Assembly: GCA_000024525.1 (NCBI GenBank)
Contig: CP001769.1
Coordinates: 6,419,001 to 6,483,000, forward strand
DNA length: 64,000 nucleotides
Direction of reading: 5' to 3'
Source: Spirosoma linguale DSM 74
GTDB taxonomy: Bacteria; Bacteroidota; Bacteroidia; Cytophagales; Spirosomataceae
Each line of letters begins with the position of its first letter. Within the stretch, counting starts at the first letter, position 1. The translations under genes were made by a program, and so were the position numbers. This document shows positions 43,563 through 53,310 of this stretch, one piece after another. The notes below the pieces were generated by a model. That model saw only the letters and a program-made list of their open reading frames with translations, had not been told where the DNA came from and did not search any database.

Positions 43563-44133
43563 ATGGTTAACTCGTTGAGTAAGTAAGAGTCAGTTAGTAT
43601 CGAAAGAGTTGTAAGACGGCAATCACTCGTTGCGTAATCAACCGTTATGGTAACCCAAAGGCCATTTTCAACGGTCCTTTACTCGTACTGGGCGAGTTCA
43701 CCCTACCAATAATCAGTATAATACCAGCCTTTTGCCCTCCCTTGCCAAGTCACAATTCGGGCTGTTTTTAGAGCTTCTCCAGGGCGTATGATATTGGAAT
43801 ACTCCCTTAACATTACGTTGCTTATACCACTTGACCGAATAAGGTACAATTTCCCATCGTTTCAGGTACTAAAAAGCATTAATGAAAGTGTACTAAAAAC
43901 ACCATAGCCTTGATTTTATCATGACAGCTTCTTCATCCTGTTCAACCGATTCAGAACCGTTTGTGGTAAAGCGTTCAACCGCTGATAAAAATCAAATCAC
44001 CCAATACGACCGTTCCCTCAAAAGAACATTTTTTCATATCCGTTCACCCAAAACTTGTTTCCATTCGGTCCCTTATCTGCTACTATTCAAGAGTTAAACC
44101 CAATCTAAAACGATTGTTAACTCAACTCACACA

Positions 44134-47100
44134 ATGCAGATTCAATTAACTGGTGCTGTGCGCGACCGCGCTACCAACACCTATTTATCGACAGGACTGA
44201 CCGTTCAGGCCGTTCAACAGGACGCTCCCCAGACCGTAGTAGGCTCAACGCTGACGGATGAGCGGGGAGATTATCAGTTGCTGCTCGACCTGCCCCGATC
44301 CGTCCGGCCGGTTGCAGTAACCATGCGGGTGTTGCGTGCGCCGAATGCCCGCCAACCCCTCGCCGATACGACCGTTACCGTCAATCCCGCCTTTCCAACT
44401 CAGGTCGCCGATTTGTTCGTCGATGCCCGGCAGGCGTATACCTGGGTACGTCAACGGCATCAGGGCCGGGCCAATGTTGATCAGGCGCGTTTGCGGATTC
44501 GTCGTGCCGATGGGTTCGACATTCCCGAGCTGGCCGACTTCTACCCGAGCACACAGCCCGGCGAGCCGACATTACCGGAACAGCTACAGTTCATTACGTT
44601 ACCCAGTGGCAGCCGGATTATCGGGCTGACGGTGGAGCCGGGTGAGCCAGTGCGGTTGCCCGACCGGGTAAACCCCAGGCCAGTGCCGACGGTTCTGCTG
44701 GACGTTCCCGATACCAACCCGGTGCTTCGGGCCAGCGTCCTGGCCGCCAGTCGTCAGCGGGCTACGTTGTCGACCCGTATTCTGCGCGGATTACCTGCAC
44801 CAACGGAACTGGCGCTGATTCAGCGTACCGAAGAGGTGAACCGTACGCTTTCGGTAGCCATCCGGGTCCGGCCCATGCAATACGATCCGCGACAACAGCA
44901 ATACCTCCTCTACCCCAATCTCAGCTACACCCTGGAGGTAGAACAGCCCGACATACCCCTGCCTGCCACGCCGGTTACCGAACTGCGAAAACTCAATTTC
45001 CCCCTGGGATATCAGTCGGTACTGACTCAGTTTAACCACGGAATCACCAATGTCAATCTGGGTGATTTTCGCATCCCTCCGGGAGGAATTCCCTTTGTCG
45101 TTACGACCGCGCCTTACCTGATTATTACGGACGACCGGCGGTGGACGTTCCAGAATGGAAAGCCCGTTGCAGGCAATGCGCTTCCGCTGGATTCGGCGGG
45201 GAAAACGGCTACCAGTCACTTTCTGCGGCTGGCCGAGTGGAAAGCCAAACGGGGCATCGACGCCAAAGTGGTAACGGTATCCGAAATTGTGCAGGGAGGC
45301 AGTTCGACAGGCCTGAAATGGGGCGACTTCACGGACTGCGGTAACGGACTGAAAGCGCGTGATCTGGCCGAACTAATCCGAAACTTCGTAAAGTATGCGT
45401 ACAAAAGCTGGAAAACCCGGTATCTGCTCATCGGGGGCGATACCGATATAGTCCCCATGCGCAACATGGTTAGCTACGTGAGCGATAAAGGGAATTATGG
45501 CTGGGACTTTGTTTATGTGTCAGATCCGGTGCCGCCCATTCGCAAGTGTTTTAAAATTCCCGGCCAGTCGATTGCCAAACTTCGCCACGATTCGAGCACG
45601 GGGGCCTTTGCACTCCGAACAGTGCCCGACCCCCAGAACCCGGGCAAAACAAAACAGGTATTCGACGATACGCAACCCTTCCGAACGCTCTGCAACGCCA
45701 CATCGGGCAAGATCATCTCGTTTAATCTGAATGCCTCAGCCCAGCAGCCCGGCTGGTATTTTACAAAAGAGTCGGAGTTTATGGATGCCAAGAAAACGAC
45801 GGGCTTTACGCGTTTGGCCAAACCAGAAACGGACGACCTGGGCAAAATTTACATGATCCTGGAAGGGCCCGACGCCAGTGTTTCCAGTACCTACGGCTTT
45901 TACTGGCTGGGCAACGACCGGAACATCCCCACCGATTTCTATTACGCCAGCGTGGATGGTTCCTGCTATTCGGTGCTGGGCCGGTATGATTTCGACCCGC
46001 TGGCGTCGGGCCGGTATGGTATGTTTGCGCTTAACCCAGTTAATAAAGAAGAAGAACCCCTGCTGAACAGCTACAAGACAACGCAGGATATATGGGTTGG
46101 CCGGGCACCCGTTACCAGTGGTGCCGAAGCCGCTGCCTTCGTCGATAAAGTGATAGCCTATGAAGGATTGACCATCAATAGCCCAGTGGCCGATCAGTCC
46201 TTGAGAACAATGGTGTTTGCCGCCGATTATTTTGGTGGCGTTGTGGGCTACTGGCCGGACAGCAGCGGGAAGGAAAACCCCGAAAAAGAAGGGCTGTTCA
46301 GCGTGACGAAGAAAACGAGTCCAGCCGCCAACAGCATTCGTATGCGCCTGCGCTTGTTACCGGCTACGAGTGCAACGCTGGATAGCTCGTTTTCGCCTAA
46401 CTTCAACCTGAAAGCCGTTTACGATGACAAAGACCTGCTGATTCCGTACAACCCGATCAGCCAGATCGAATCGCCCCGGTTTTATTTCATGGACGAGACG
46501 TTCAGCCAGAAGGTGGTTGACAAAGCGACCAACTTCATTGAAATCACCGGCTTTACCACGACGACTCAGCCACCACAGATTCAGACGGATGCCAAAGGGC
46601 TCGAATTAGCGGCCTTCGAAGCGGAAACAAAGCGCAAACTGATGCAGGAATTATTTCCTGATTTTTCTACGATCCGCCGGTTCTACGCCGATTATACCGA
46701 GACATTAGCAGAGCCGCAGCCCGCCCTGCCCCTGCGCACCCAGAGTTTGCTGAAGGGCATCAGCCAGGGAACCCACTTTTTGAGTTTAACGGGACATGGC
46801 GCTCCCTGGGGAACCTGCTGGATTGACACCAACTCCATCGACGCCCTGACCAATACCTCGGGCTATTTTATCGCCTATGGCGATGCCTGCCATACCAGCG
46901 CACCCGAAGAAGGGACCAAAACCTTCGGGGAGAAGATGGTCACGATGGCCAGCAAAGGCGCGGTTGCCTACGTGGGTCACACCAACATGGGCTACACGGG
47001 CGTTACGTATTTGTACGAACAGTTTTTCTGGGTAATGGCCGCTTTTGGTGCTCCTTTAGGGCAGGCAGCCGGGCTCCGGCAGTCGATAGATGGTTCTAAA

Positions 47101-47445
47101 GGGATGTGGTGCCTGTTTACCCAGGCCCTGTATGGCGACCCGGCAATGGTCCTCTGGCAGACTGTTCCCCAAAAGCTCATCGTCACGCATCCGGCTACGG
47201 CAACGAAAGGCACGACCCTTATCGTAACCGTGACGAATGACAAACAAACGCCAATGGCCAATCAGACCGTCACGCTGATTGGTGGCTGGAATAACGACCG
47301 TGCGGTGCTTAGTAAGCTTAAAAAGACGGATAAGCAGGGCCAGGCTTCCTTCACGATTCCGGCGGGGTTAGCGCTCAAGGATGTAGCCATAACGGTTACC
47401 GGTACAGCGAACAAGCCTTACCAGGCAACAGTGCCGGTTAGCTGA
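44134..47445 (+). CDS. C25 (gingipain-like) peptidase without a signal peptide
   Basis: The 1103-residue protein starts with a carboxypeptidase-regulatory-like beta domain (1-95; LTGAVRDRATNTYLSTGL). After a linker comes a C25 region (~330-1000): YLIITDDRRW, WKAKRGIDAKVVTVSEI, RYLLIGGDTDIVPMRNM, then the catalytic pair His888 in SLTGHGAPWG and Cys919 in YGDACHTSAP. The 31-residue spacing is close to that in gingipains. The end (~1020-1103) is a Big1-like domain. There is no signal peptide and no T9SS tail, unlike known C25 proteases, so it may act in the cytoplasm or leave by another route. The start at 44134 is the first usable ATG. Confidence 0.8.
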   Translation: MQIQLTGAVRDRATNTYLSTGLTVQAVQQDAPQTVVGSTLTDERGDYQLLLDLPRSVRPVAVTMRVLRAPNARQPLADTTVTVNPAFPTQVADLFVDARQAYTWVRQRHQGRANVDQARLRIRRADGFDIPELADFYPSTQPGEPTLPEQLQFITLPSGSRIIGLTVEPGEPVRLPDRVNPRPVPTVLLDVPDTNPVLRASVLAASRQRATLSTRILRGLPAPTELALIQRTEEVNRTLSVAIRVRPMQYDPRQQQYLLYPNLSYTLEVEQPDIPLPATPVTELRKLNFPLGYQSVLTQFNHGITNVNLGDFRIPPGGIPFVVTTAPYLIITDDRRWTFQNGKPVAGNALPLDSAGKTATSHFLRLAEWKAKRGIDAKVVTVSEIVQGGSSTGLKWGDFTDCGNGLKARDLAELIRNFVKYAYKSWKTRYLLIGGDTDIVPMRNMVSYVSDKGNYGWDFVYVSDPVPPIRKCFKIPGQSIAKLRHDSSTGAFALRTVPDPQNPGKTKQVFDDTQPFRTLCNATSGKIISFNLNASAQQPGWYFTKESEFMDAKKTTGFTRLAKPETDDLGKIYMILEGPDASVSSTYGFYWLGNDRNIPTDFYYASVDGSCYSVLGRYDFDPLASGRYGMFALNPVNKEEEPLLNSYKTTQDIWVGRAPVTSGAEAAAFVDKVIAYEGLTINSPVADQSLRTMVFAADYFGGVVGYWPDSSGKENPEKEGLFSVTKKTSPAANSIRMRLRLLPATSATLDSSFSPNFNLKAVYDDKDLLIPYNPISQIESPRFYFMDETFSQKVVDKATNFIEITGFTTTTQPPQIQTDAKGLELAAFEAETKRKLMQELFPDFSTIRRFYADYTETLAEPQPALPLRTQSLLKGISQGTHFLSLTGHGAPWGTCWIDTNSIDALTNTSGYFIAYGDACHTSAPEEGTKTFGEKMVTMASKGAVAYVGHTNMGYTGVTYLYEQFFWVMAAFGAPLGQAAGLRQSIDGSKGMWCLFTQALYGDPAMVLWQTVPQKLIVTHPATATKGTTLIVTVTNDKQTPMANQTVTLIGGWNNDRAVLSKLKKTDKQGQASFTIPAGLALKDVAITVTGTANKPYQATVPVS

Positions 47446-47571
47446 TATAAAAAGAGTTATCGACACGCGCCAAACAACGACCGTCGCGACGGAATGAGTA
47501 CGGTAGAACAATCGGGAGCAATCCGGCAACATAACCCGCTTTACCGGCGCAAGGATTGATCGATACTAAAT

Positions 47572-47618
47572 GCCCTCGCTGCTCAGTTTACCAGACTGAA
47601 TAGCGAGGGCGTTTGGTT
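47572..47618 (+). terminator. Terminator after the C25 gene
   Basis: GCCCTCGCT at 47572-47580 pairs with AGCGAGGGC at 47602-47610, followed by GTTTGGTTTT. The loop contains a smaller CAGT/ACTG pairing. Confidence 0.65.
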
Positions 47619-47649
47619 TTAAAATTTAAAAAGCGTCGGCCTTTTGCCT

Positions 47650-47901
47650 TTACATCTTTCCGTTGGCAAAGGCGTTCGGATAGCAGACAATTGGCTGGTT
47701 GGGGTCCGGTCGGGTTATCGTAATTGTTTGCTGGAGCCAGGCGCAAAGCGCTGGATCGTTCGACCGTAAGCGTACTGTATTCCCCGTGGTATCTTCGTCA
47801 AACTCGATCTGACTCCAGTCAATGTCTGGCCTTATGGCCTTTAAATTCGTTTTTATCAGCTCAATCAATTTGATTTCTAACTGATTACCAAATGGTTCCA
47901 T
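47650..47901 (-). CDS. Small hypothetical protein
   Basis: The 83-residue product (IELIKTNLKAIRPDIDWSQI, DEDTTGNTVRLRSNDPAL, YPNAFANGKM) is soluble and acidic with no signal peptide. I recognise no family. Codon usage fits the genome. The adjoining gap 47902-48276 is AT-rich with no gene that I can support. Confidence 0.55.
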   Translation of the reverse strand: MEPFGNQLEIKLIELIKTNLKAIRPDIDWSQIEFDEDTTGNTVRLRSNDPALCAWLQQTITITRPDPNQPIVCYPNAFANGKM

Positions 47902-48276
47902 ATAATAATTATGTATGAGTGGATAGAAGCCAGGGGTGTTTACTCTGTATAAACTGATCCGTGGGTTCGCTCAAACGAGCGATAGCCATCCACGGTGTAT
48001 ACAAAGGCTTCCCAGCCTGCCTACTGTAGATCAAATTTGACGAATTGACTTAAAAGAAATAAATTATATATAAATAAATTTTCATGAAACATTGGCTTGC
48101 TAAAGCCTTTGATTCGGAAGAAAGGCCCAAAGCAAGTCATGTCCTCTCTGTCGAACCTACAATAAGCCCGGTTGACGGATAAACAAATTACCTTGTAAAC
48201 AAACATGGGTCATCCCCAATTTTAAATTACCACACGTCGGGATGACTCATGTCTGTACTACGTATAGGCCGTCCGG

Positions 48277-48513
48277 TCAGTGTAGTGTTCCCGACTTTTT
48301 GGTCAAGTCTTTTCGGACTTTATCGGCAGCTGCCAGATCCATCAGCGTAATATTCGCCTTCTTTCTGAGGGTAGGCGAAGCGGTTAAAATCTCGGTTGCC
48401 ATTTGAATCAGCAAGGCTGCCGTAGCCTGTCCGTTGCCCTTCCGTCGACCAGAGCGCGTAACGGTCGTTTCGGCAGATTGAGTGGCTAGTTTCGGTACGT
48501 GAATAGACTCCAT
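48277..48513 (-). CDS. Small basic hypothetical protein
   Basis: The 78-residue product (RSGRRKGNGQATAALLIQMA, LRKKANITLMDLAAADKVRK) is basic and helical, with no membrane segment. It might bind nucleic acid, but no known fold is evident. Directly upstream (48514-48739) is AT-rich sequence with no gene. Confidence 0.5.
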   Translation of the reverse strand: MESIHVPKLATQSAETTVTRSGRRKGNGQATAALLIQMATEILTASPTLRKKANITLMDLAAADKVRKDLTKKSGTLH

Positions 48514-48739
48514 TTTCCCTGTATATGAGTTGTTTACGTTCTATAGATAGAACAAAATAAATGCAACTTTATTCATAGAAAACGGCTTTTTTTGAGCAAA
48601 AAGGTCATTCTTTTTTGTGGGTTTTACACGGCTTTCAACTCCATTCGGGCTAGCTCTCCGTACGCCTTATGAGGGCTTCTTATAACATAAGTCCCACTCG
48701 GGCAGTTTATTTCTTCTGACTTTCACTATAAACTGTCAA

Positions 48740-49483
48740 GTGGCCACCATCACAAGAATTTTTACCAGACTAGGCCGGGTAAGTTGTTTACTGATGCTTG
48801 TTGCATCGGGCACGTCGGCCCAAACACCTAAACCCTGGCCTGCACAAACGGGCATCTACTTTCCGCAGGCGCCCCCGCTTCAGAAATGGCGACGATCCAT
48901 TGGTGTCGTCTTTACCACCACGCCCCCGGAAATCACCGAAGAGGTGCGGGTTAGTGTACCGGCGGTTGACTTTAACATCCAGCGCGCCTTGGGCAAAAAG
49001 CTGTACATGGCGGGTCGTATACAGACCCAGTTCGTACAAAGCAATCTGAGCATAGGGCTGCGCTGGGCTACCCCCGTCACAGAGCGTTTGTATGTAGGCG
49101 CTGGTTATGATGTGAGCGGCTGGTTTGGTGCGCTGCGCATCAAAGATGTGTTCAACAGCCAGGCTTACGGCGTTCAGACATTCCCCAGCCTGTCCGTTGG
49201 TTATCGACTCACGCGGGACCTGCAACTGACGGTCCGGTCCGAAGCCATCATCGACCTGTACTATCGATCGCAGGTGGGTTCACTGGCCGTCGAGTACAAT
49301 CGTCGGGACGTGAATGGTGTAGCCTTTGCTGCGGTACTCGAACAGCCTTTTTACAACAAGCGTCGTGTATCGGTGGGGGTGCGGATGGCTTATTCCAATT
49401 TCAACTGGCAGCTCTGGTCCCTCTACGACACCTTTGACAGAAACTTATTGTATCCTCAACTCATTTTCGGCTTTATTCTGTGA
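48740..49483 (+). CDS. Outer-membrane beta-barrel-like protein
   Basis: The 247-residue frame starts at GTG; a signal peptide (VSCLLMLVASGTSAQ) follows. The mature part has barrel-style strands (LYMAGRIQTQFVQSNLSIGL, SLSVGYRLTRDLQLTVRSEA) and ends LLYPQLIFGFIL. It overlaps the GTG of the GDPD lipoprotein gene by 4 bp (GTGA), so the two are translationally coupled. Confidence 0.7.
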   Translation: MATITRIFTRLGRVSCLLMLVASGTSAQTPKPWPAQTGIYFPQAPPLQKWRRSIGVVFTTTPPEITEEVRVSVPAVDFNIQRALGKKLYMAGRIQTQFVQSNLSIGLRWATPVTERLYVGAGYDVSGWFGALRIKDVFNSQAYGVQTFPSLSVGYRLTRDLQLTVRSEAIIDLYYRSQVGSLAVEYNRRDVNGVAFAAVLEQPFYNKRRVSVGVRMAYSNFNWQLWSLYDTFDRNLLYPQLIFGFIL

Positions 49484-50748
49484 AACTGACCAATCTCTTA
49501 TTGCTGGGTTTTGTGCTCATCGCCATCAGCAGTTGCCGGAAGGACTATGAAGCACCTGTACCCTATAACTTTGCCGGTACGCCGGGCTCGGGTAAGTTTG
49601 TGCCGGGCGTTCGGCGGGCTATGGAAGGCGTTTATGCTGTTAGCGACGGAGCCGCACAATTTGGCGAACAGGTAGCCCTGAAATGGACATACACCCTGAA
49701 CGGGGCCGACACGACCCATTATCTATCCATCTTTACGGGCCTCGACGCGGGTTTTTTCAATCTCGAAGCCAATCAGAAAGTCGACAGTCTGGTTGTCGAT
49801 GGCTACTGGCGAAAGCTGGTCAATACGAATACGGGGCTGGTGAAGCTGACGGTCAAAACTAAACGAAATGGGCAATTACAAGCCTTTTCGGGTAGCCTGC
49901 TCCTGGGCGATACGCTCGTACTGACGGGCGGTTATGGCGCCGGGACAGCCGAGCCCATCCAGCCACTTACGCTCACGTACCGTCGTCCGCTCAACCAAAG
50001 GCCCTTCTCCATTATGGCCCACCGCTCTGGCGGGCGGACCTCGGATTTGCTACCGGCTTCGGAAAACTCCATCGAAATCATCAAACTGGCGTCACGATTA
50101 GGGGCTAACGGCATTGAGATCGACGTGCGCTACACGAAAGATGGCGTACCGATTCTGTACCACGACAATACCCTGAATTTGCGGCTTATTCAGAAGACTG
50201 GCCTCACCGGCCCTATCGAATCGTACACCTTTCAGCAACTCCGTTCGCTGGTGCGGCTCATCAATGGCGAAAAAATACCAACGCTGGAGGAAGCCCTGGA
50301 AACGGTTATCAATAACACGTCGCTGAATTTCGTCTGGCTCGATACCAAATACATTGGGCCAATGGACAAGGTTCAGCAGATTCAACAGAAGTACCGACAA
50401 AAGGCAATTGCCGCGGGCCGGGATCTTCGCATTGTTATTGGTTTGCCCAGTACGCAGGCAGTGGCCTCGTATGAAGCGTTGCCCAGTAAGGAAAATACCC
50501 CGATCCTGTGCGAGCTGGATACGGCTACCACGCTTGGCCTGGGTGCCCGTATCTGGGCACCGCGCTGGACGCTTGGCCCACAAACGGATGAAGTACTGGC
50601 CATGAAAGCGGCCGGGCTAACGGTCTATGTATGGACGCTCGACGAGCCGGAGTTTATCCGCGAATTTATCAGCCAGAACAACTTTGATGGTATTCTGTCC
50701 AATTACTCGCCGGTTGTAGCTTACTATCACTATGTTGAACAGCAATAA
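49480..50748 (+). CDS. Glycerophosphodiester phosphodiesterase-like lipoprotein
   Basis: The 422-residue product has a lipoprotein signal (LIAISSC). Residues ~20-165 form a beta-rich domain of unknown type. Residues ~180-420 are a GDPD TIM barrel: IMAHRSGG, LPASENSIEII, GIEIDVRYTKDGVPILYHD with the metal-binding Glu/Asp and His, IPTLEEAL and VYVWTLDEPEF. It hydrolyses glycerophosphodiesters at the cell surface. The start is a GTG that overlaps the previous stop. A barrel gene follows at once, so the three form one operon. Confidence 0.85.
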   Translation: MKLTNLLLLGFVLIAISSCRKDYEAPVPYNFAGTPGSGKFVPGVRRAMEGVYAVSDGAAQFGEQVALKWTYTLNGADTTHYLSIFTGLDAGFFNLEANQKVDSLVVDGYWRKLVNTNTGLVKLTVKTKRNGQLQAFSGSLLLGDTLVLTGGYGAGTAEPIQPLTLTYRRPLNQRPFSIMAHRSGGRTSDLLPASENSIEIIKLASRLGANGIEIDVRYTKDGVPILYHDNTLNLRLIQKTGLTGPIESYTFQQLRSLVRLINGEKIPTLEEALETVINNTSLNFVWLDTKYIGPMDKVQQIQQKYRQKAIAAGRDLRIVIGLPSTQAVASYEALPSKENTPILCELDTATTLGLGARIWAPRWTLGPQTDEVLAMKAAGLTVYVWTLDEPEFIREFISQNNFDGILSNYSPVVAYYHYVEQQ

Positions 50749-51409
50749 ATTTATGCGGGTCCTTTTACATATTCCAGCCGGGCTGATGAGCCTGTTTTTG
50801 ATCATGACTACGGCTATCGCCCAGCCGCTTCAGCAACTCGAAAAGGACTCTACCGATACCAAACGCGGTCCCTATACGATTGTGGTAACGGCGGGGGGCG
50901 GCTTATCGTACTATGCCTCTCACCTCGGAGTACCGCAAACGATTACTGAACCCCGGCTCAATAAGCTGGGTACACCGGCCTCTTTGCGGGTAATGTGGTA
51001 CCCCGACCATCGGCTGCGCATCGGGCTGGAGTCGGGCTGGACAACCATGTATCGCTACCGGGGCCGGGTAGCGGGCGAGACAGCCCGTATGTACGTGTCG
51101 GCTATACCAGTCCTGCTGGTATTTTCCATGCCGCTGGCCTGGCTGCGGGGCACCGACCGGAGTCTTACACGCCGACTATCTGTAACGGCCGGAACGGGCC
51201 TTTACATCAATTATTCGCACCTGGATTATGCCGGGAAGGTTACTGCTTATACAAATAGCCCGGGTTGGATGGCGGCTGCTTCATACACATATCCGATTGG
51301 CCGTCGTTTTAGGATAGCTGGCGAAGTAAAATGGTTTGATGCGGTAGCCGTCCAGAATGCTGCGTTTACGGCCGAACTACAACTCGTCTGGCGACCTTAT
51401 TCGTGGTAA
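50732..51409 (+). CDS. Outer-membrane beta-barrel-like protein
   Basis: The 225-residue product has a signal peptide; translation may begin at 50732 (overlapping the GDPD gene by 17 bp) or at the ATG at 50753, 4 bp after its stop. Strand-like segments (YTIVVTAGGGLSYYASHLGV, LRIGLESGWTTMYRYRGRV) end with AELQLVWRPYSW. Function unknown. Third gene of the operon with 48740 and 49480. Confidence 0.7.
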   Translation: MLNSNKFMRVLLHIPAGLMSLFLIMTTAIAQPLQQLEKDSTDTKRGPYTIVVTAGGGLSYYASHLGVPQTITEPRLNKLGTPASLRVMWYPDHRLRIGLESGWTTMYRYRGRVAGETARMYVSAIPVLLVFSMPLAWLRGTDRSLTRRLSVTAGTGLYINYSHLDYAGKVTAYTNSPGWMAAASYTYPIGRRFRIAGEVKWFDAVAVQNAAFTAELQLVWRPYSW

Positions 51410-51416
51410 TTGAACG

Positions 51417-51540
51417 TGATTAGTGGATGTGGTGGAATAGGTGGAGTGAGTGGAGTAGGTGGAGTGAGTGAAGTGAGTGAAGTAGTTCCTTTATCACTTC
51501 ACCTACTCCACTCACTTCACTAATCACCAACTCACCAAGT
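51417..51540. repeat. GAGTG-rich imperfect inverted repeat
   Basis: GTGAGTGGAGTAGGTG (51446-51461) pairs with CACCTACTCCACTCAC (51500-51515), within longer runs of GTGGAGTGA-type heptads. A related element lies at 56642-56756. Confidence 0.65.
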
Positions 51541-51553
51541 ATAAATTGATAGT

Positions 51554-52441
51554 ATGAATCAGGAAGAGGATAAACGGGAAATTCTGTTTTTAAGTGATAC
51601 TCAGGCGCCCATGTGGGTGGAACGACTGGTGCTGCGGACGCATCAGAATACCAAGGCAACAACGACCATTTTCAATGAGATTATCCGGCTCAAACCGGCT
51701 GTTTTGTATTGGCTGGGCGACATTGTTTCGCTGGGCTACCGGAATAATAAATGGCGCATTATTGACCAGTTTCTGGCAAGCTGCACGGCGGTCGGTACGG
51801 CGGTGTACGCTATCATGGGCAACCACGATGTAATGGGGCGCCCCCGGAAAGGAGCCAAAAACTTCCAGAAACGTTTCCCGGAGCATATTTCAACCGGTTA
51901 TGTTAAAGTAACGGACAGCGTTGCAGTTGTGATGCTCAATTCAAATTTCAGCATTCTCTCCGTCGCCGATCTGGTGAAGCAGCAGACCTGGTACGAACAG
52001 ACGCTCAAAGACCTCGATGAAGACCCGGCCGTAAAAGTCGTTGTCGTTACCTGTCATCATGCGCCTTACTCCAACAGCAAACTGGTTGGCTCGTCCAAGC
52101 TGGTTCAGCAGCGGTTTGTTCCAGCCTACACACGGTCGCAGAAGGGACGTCTGTTCATTACGGGGCATTCGCACGCCTTCGAGCGCTACGAGTTTGAGGG
52201 CAAAACGTTCCTGGTCATTGGCGGGGGTGGTGGCCTGCGGCAACCGCTGAACGTATCGCCCACCCGATTGCCCGACCTGGCAACGGACTACAAACCCCTC
52301 TTTCATTACCTGTCGGTCAGGCGCGATGGCGATGGTCTTTCACTCACGTCGTATTGCCTGAAGAAAGACTTTTCCGGTTTTTCGGTAGGCTACCAGTTTG
52401 AGATACCGGGGCAGGAAGTTCTGGCGGAGAAGCCGGATTGA
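51554..52441 (+). CDS. Calcineurin-like metallophosphoesterase
   Basis: The 295-residue cytoplasmic protein has the five metallophosphoesterase motifs: LFLSDTQ (with Asp-Thr-Gln instead of DxH), WLGDIVS, IMGNHDVMG, VVTCHHAPYS and FITGHSHAFERYE. A di-metal centre is expected. The DTQ variant at motif 1 is seen in some purple-acid-like enzymes. Substrate unknown. It is separated from the upstream operon by the GAGTG hairpin. Confidence 0.85.
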   Translation: MNQEEDKREILFLSDTQAPMWVERLVLRTHQNTKATTTIFNEIIRLKPAVLYWLGDIVSLGYRNNKWRIIDQFLASCTAVGTAVYAIMGNHDVMGRPRKGAKNFQKRFPEHISTGYVKVTDSVAVVMLNSNFSILSVADLVKQQTWYEQTLKDLDEDPAVKVVVVTCHHAPYSNSKLVGSSKLVQQRFVPAYTRSQKGRLFITGHSHAFERYEFEGKTFLVIGGGGGLRQPLNVSPTRLPDLATDYKPLFHYLSVRRDGDGLSLTSYCLKKDFSGFSVGYQFEIPGQEVLAEKPD

Positions 52442-52444
52442 TTC

Positions 52445-52475
52445 TGTAGTACCGACCGTCCCGGTCGGCACTACA
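52445..52475. terminator. Inverted repeat between converging genes
   Basis: TGTAGT-A-CCGACCG, TCC, CGGTCGG-C-ACTACA. It lies four bases after the metallophosphoesterase stop and eight before the stop of the opposite gene, so it may end both transcripts. Its style is like 28010-28033. Confidence 0.6.
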
Positions 52476-52483
52476 AATCTTCC

Positions 52484-53305
52484 CTATTGCTCCTCCACCA
52501 CGCCCGCACCCAGCTCAGCAAACAGCGTTTGCCAGTACTGCGTAACAGCGGGGTTATTCTCCCGAACCGATGCGTTGGGCTCGAAGGGCAGCACCATCGT
52601 AATATCGGGGCTACCGATGGTATAGCGTTTGAGTTGTTGGGCATCCGCTTTGGCCCACTCATCGGCCTGGGCGTTGTCTTTGGGGGGCTTCATCTGAAAA
52701 TCGCGCCGACCGGTCCCTTTCACACTCTCGATCATGTCGCTGAGGTAAAAGACTTTCACGGCTGCGCCGGACTCATTGACTTTGGCAATAACGGGCAGAC
52801 TGGCCCATATATCGGTCTCCCGATTCGAACTACCCGTATTTTGCGCCACCAGCTGTTGCAGCACCCGCTGCCGGATTTGCGCTTTTTCTCGGGTGAGAAG
52901 GAGCTTGAATTCCGTTTCGGCGGCTTCGCGGTCGGTTGGGCTGGCGGCCGATACGTCTTCCATTTCGGAGCGGACAGTAATGTTCAGGGCGCGGGCTTTA
53001 GACGTATTTTCATGAATGAAATAGACATCCAGCTTATCGCCTTTCTGCCGGATATTCTGTTCAATGATCTCATCGACCATCTGCTGGTACTTGCGGTTCA
53101 CAAACGCCTTGTTGACATCGACGCTACGGGTTTTATCCAGGAAGATCAGGGTATAGACGGGGTCGTCGGTTGGGGTTGGCTTGTCCGGCGATGACGAGCA
53201 GCCCGGAAAAAGGCCGAGACATAAGGCCGCAAAAAATGCCCAGTTTATGAGTGTATTCAGGTACCTGTCGGTATTGTTCGTTGGCGAGAAAAATCGTTGC
53301 TGCAT
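52484..53305 (-). CDS. vWA-like lipoprotein
   Basis: The 273-residue product has a lipobox (GLFPGCSSS, Cys ~36). The mature part starts YTLIFLDKTRSVDVNKA, like the first strand of a von Willebrand A domain but with a changed metal site, and holds DIWASLPVIAKVN and VFYLSDMIES in positions like later vWA strands. The metal-site serines are not conserved, so metal binding is doubtful. It directly follows the gene at 53311-54264 (5 bp gap), so the two are co-expressed. Confidence 0.6.
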   Translation of the reverse strand: MQQRFFSPTNNTDRYLNTLINWAFFAALCLGLFPGCSSSPDKPTPTDDPVYTLIFLDKTRSVDVNKAFVNRKYQQMVDEIIEQNIRQKGDKLDVYFIHENTSKARALNITVRSEMEDVSAASPTDREAAETEFKLLLTREKAQIRQRVLQQLVAQNTGSSNRETDIWASLPVIAKVNESGAAVKVFYLSDMIESVKGTGRRDFQMKPPKDNAQADEWAKADAQQLKRYTIGSPDITMVLPFEPNASVRENNPAVTQYWQTLFAELGAGVVEEQ

Positions 53306-53310
53306 GGCCC

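Noticed and set aside
43921..44097. 58-codon frame beginning MTASSSCSTDSEPF upstream of the C25 gene
   Set aside because: Ser-rich, no fold or leader, and ends 36 bp before the next gene; more likely leader sequence than a gene.
48021..48206. 61-codon minus-strand frame in an AT-rich gap
   Set aside because: No family, no leader and low-complexity composition; likely chance.
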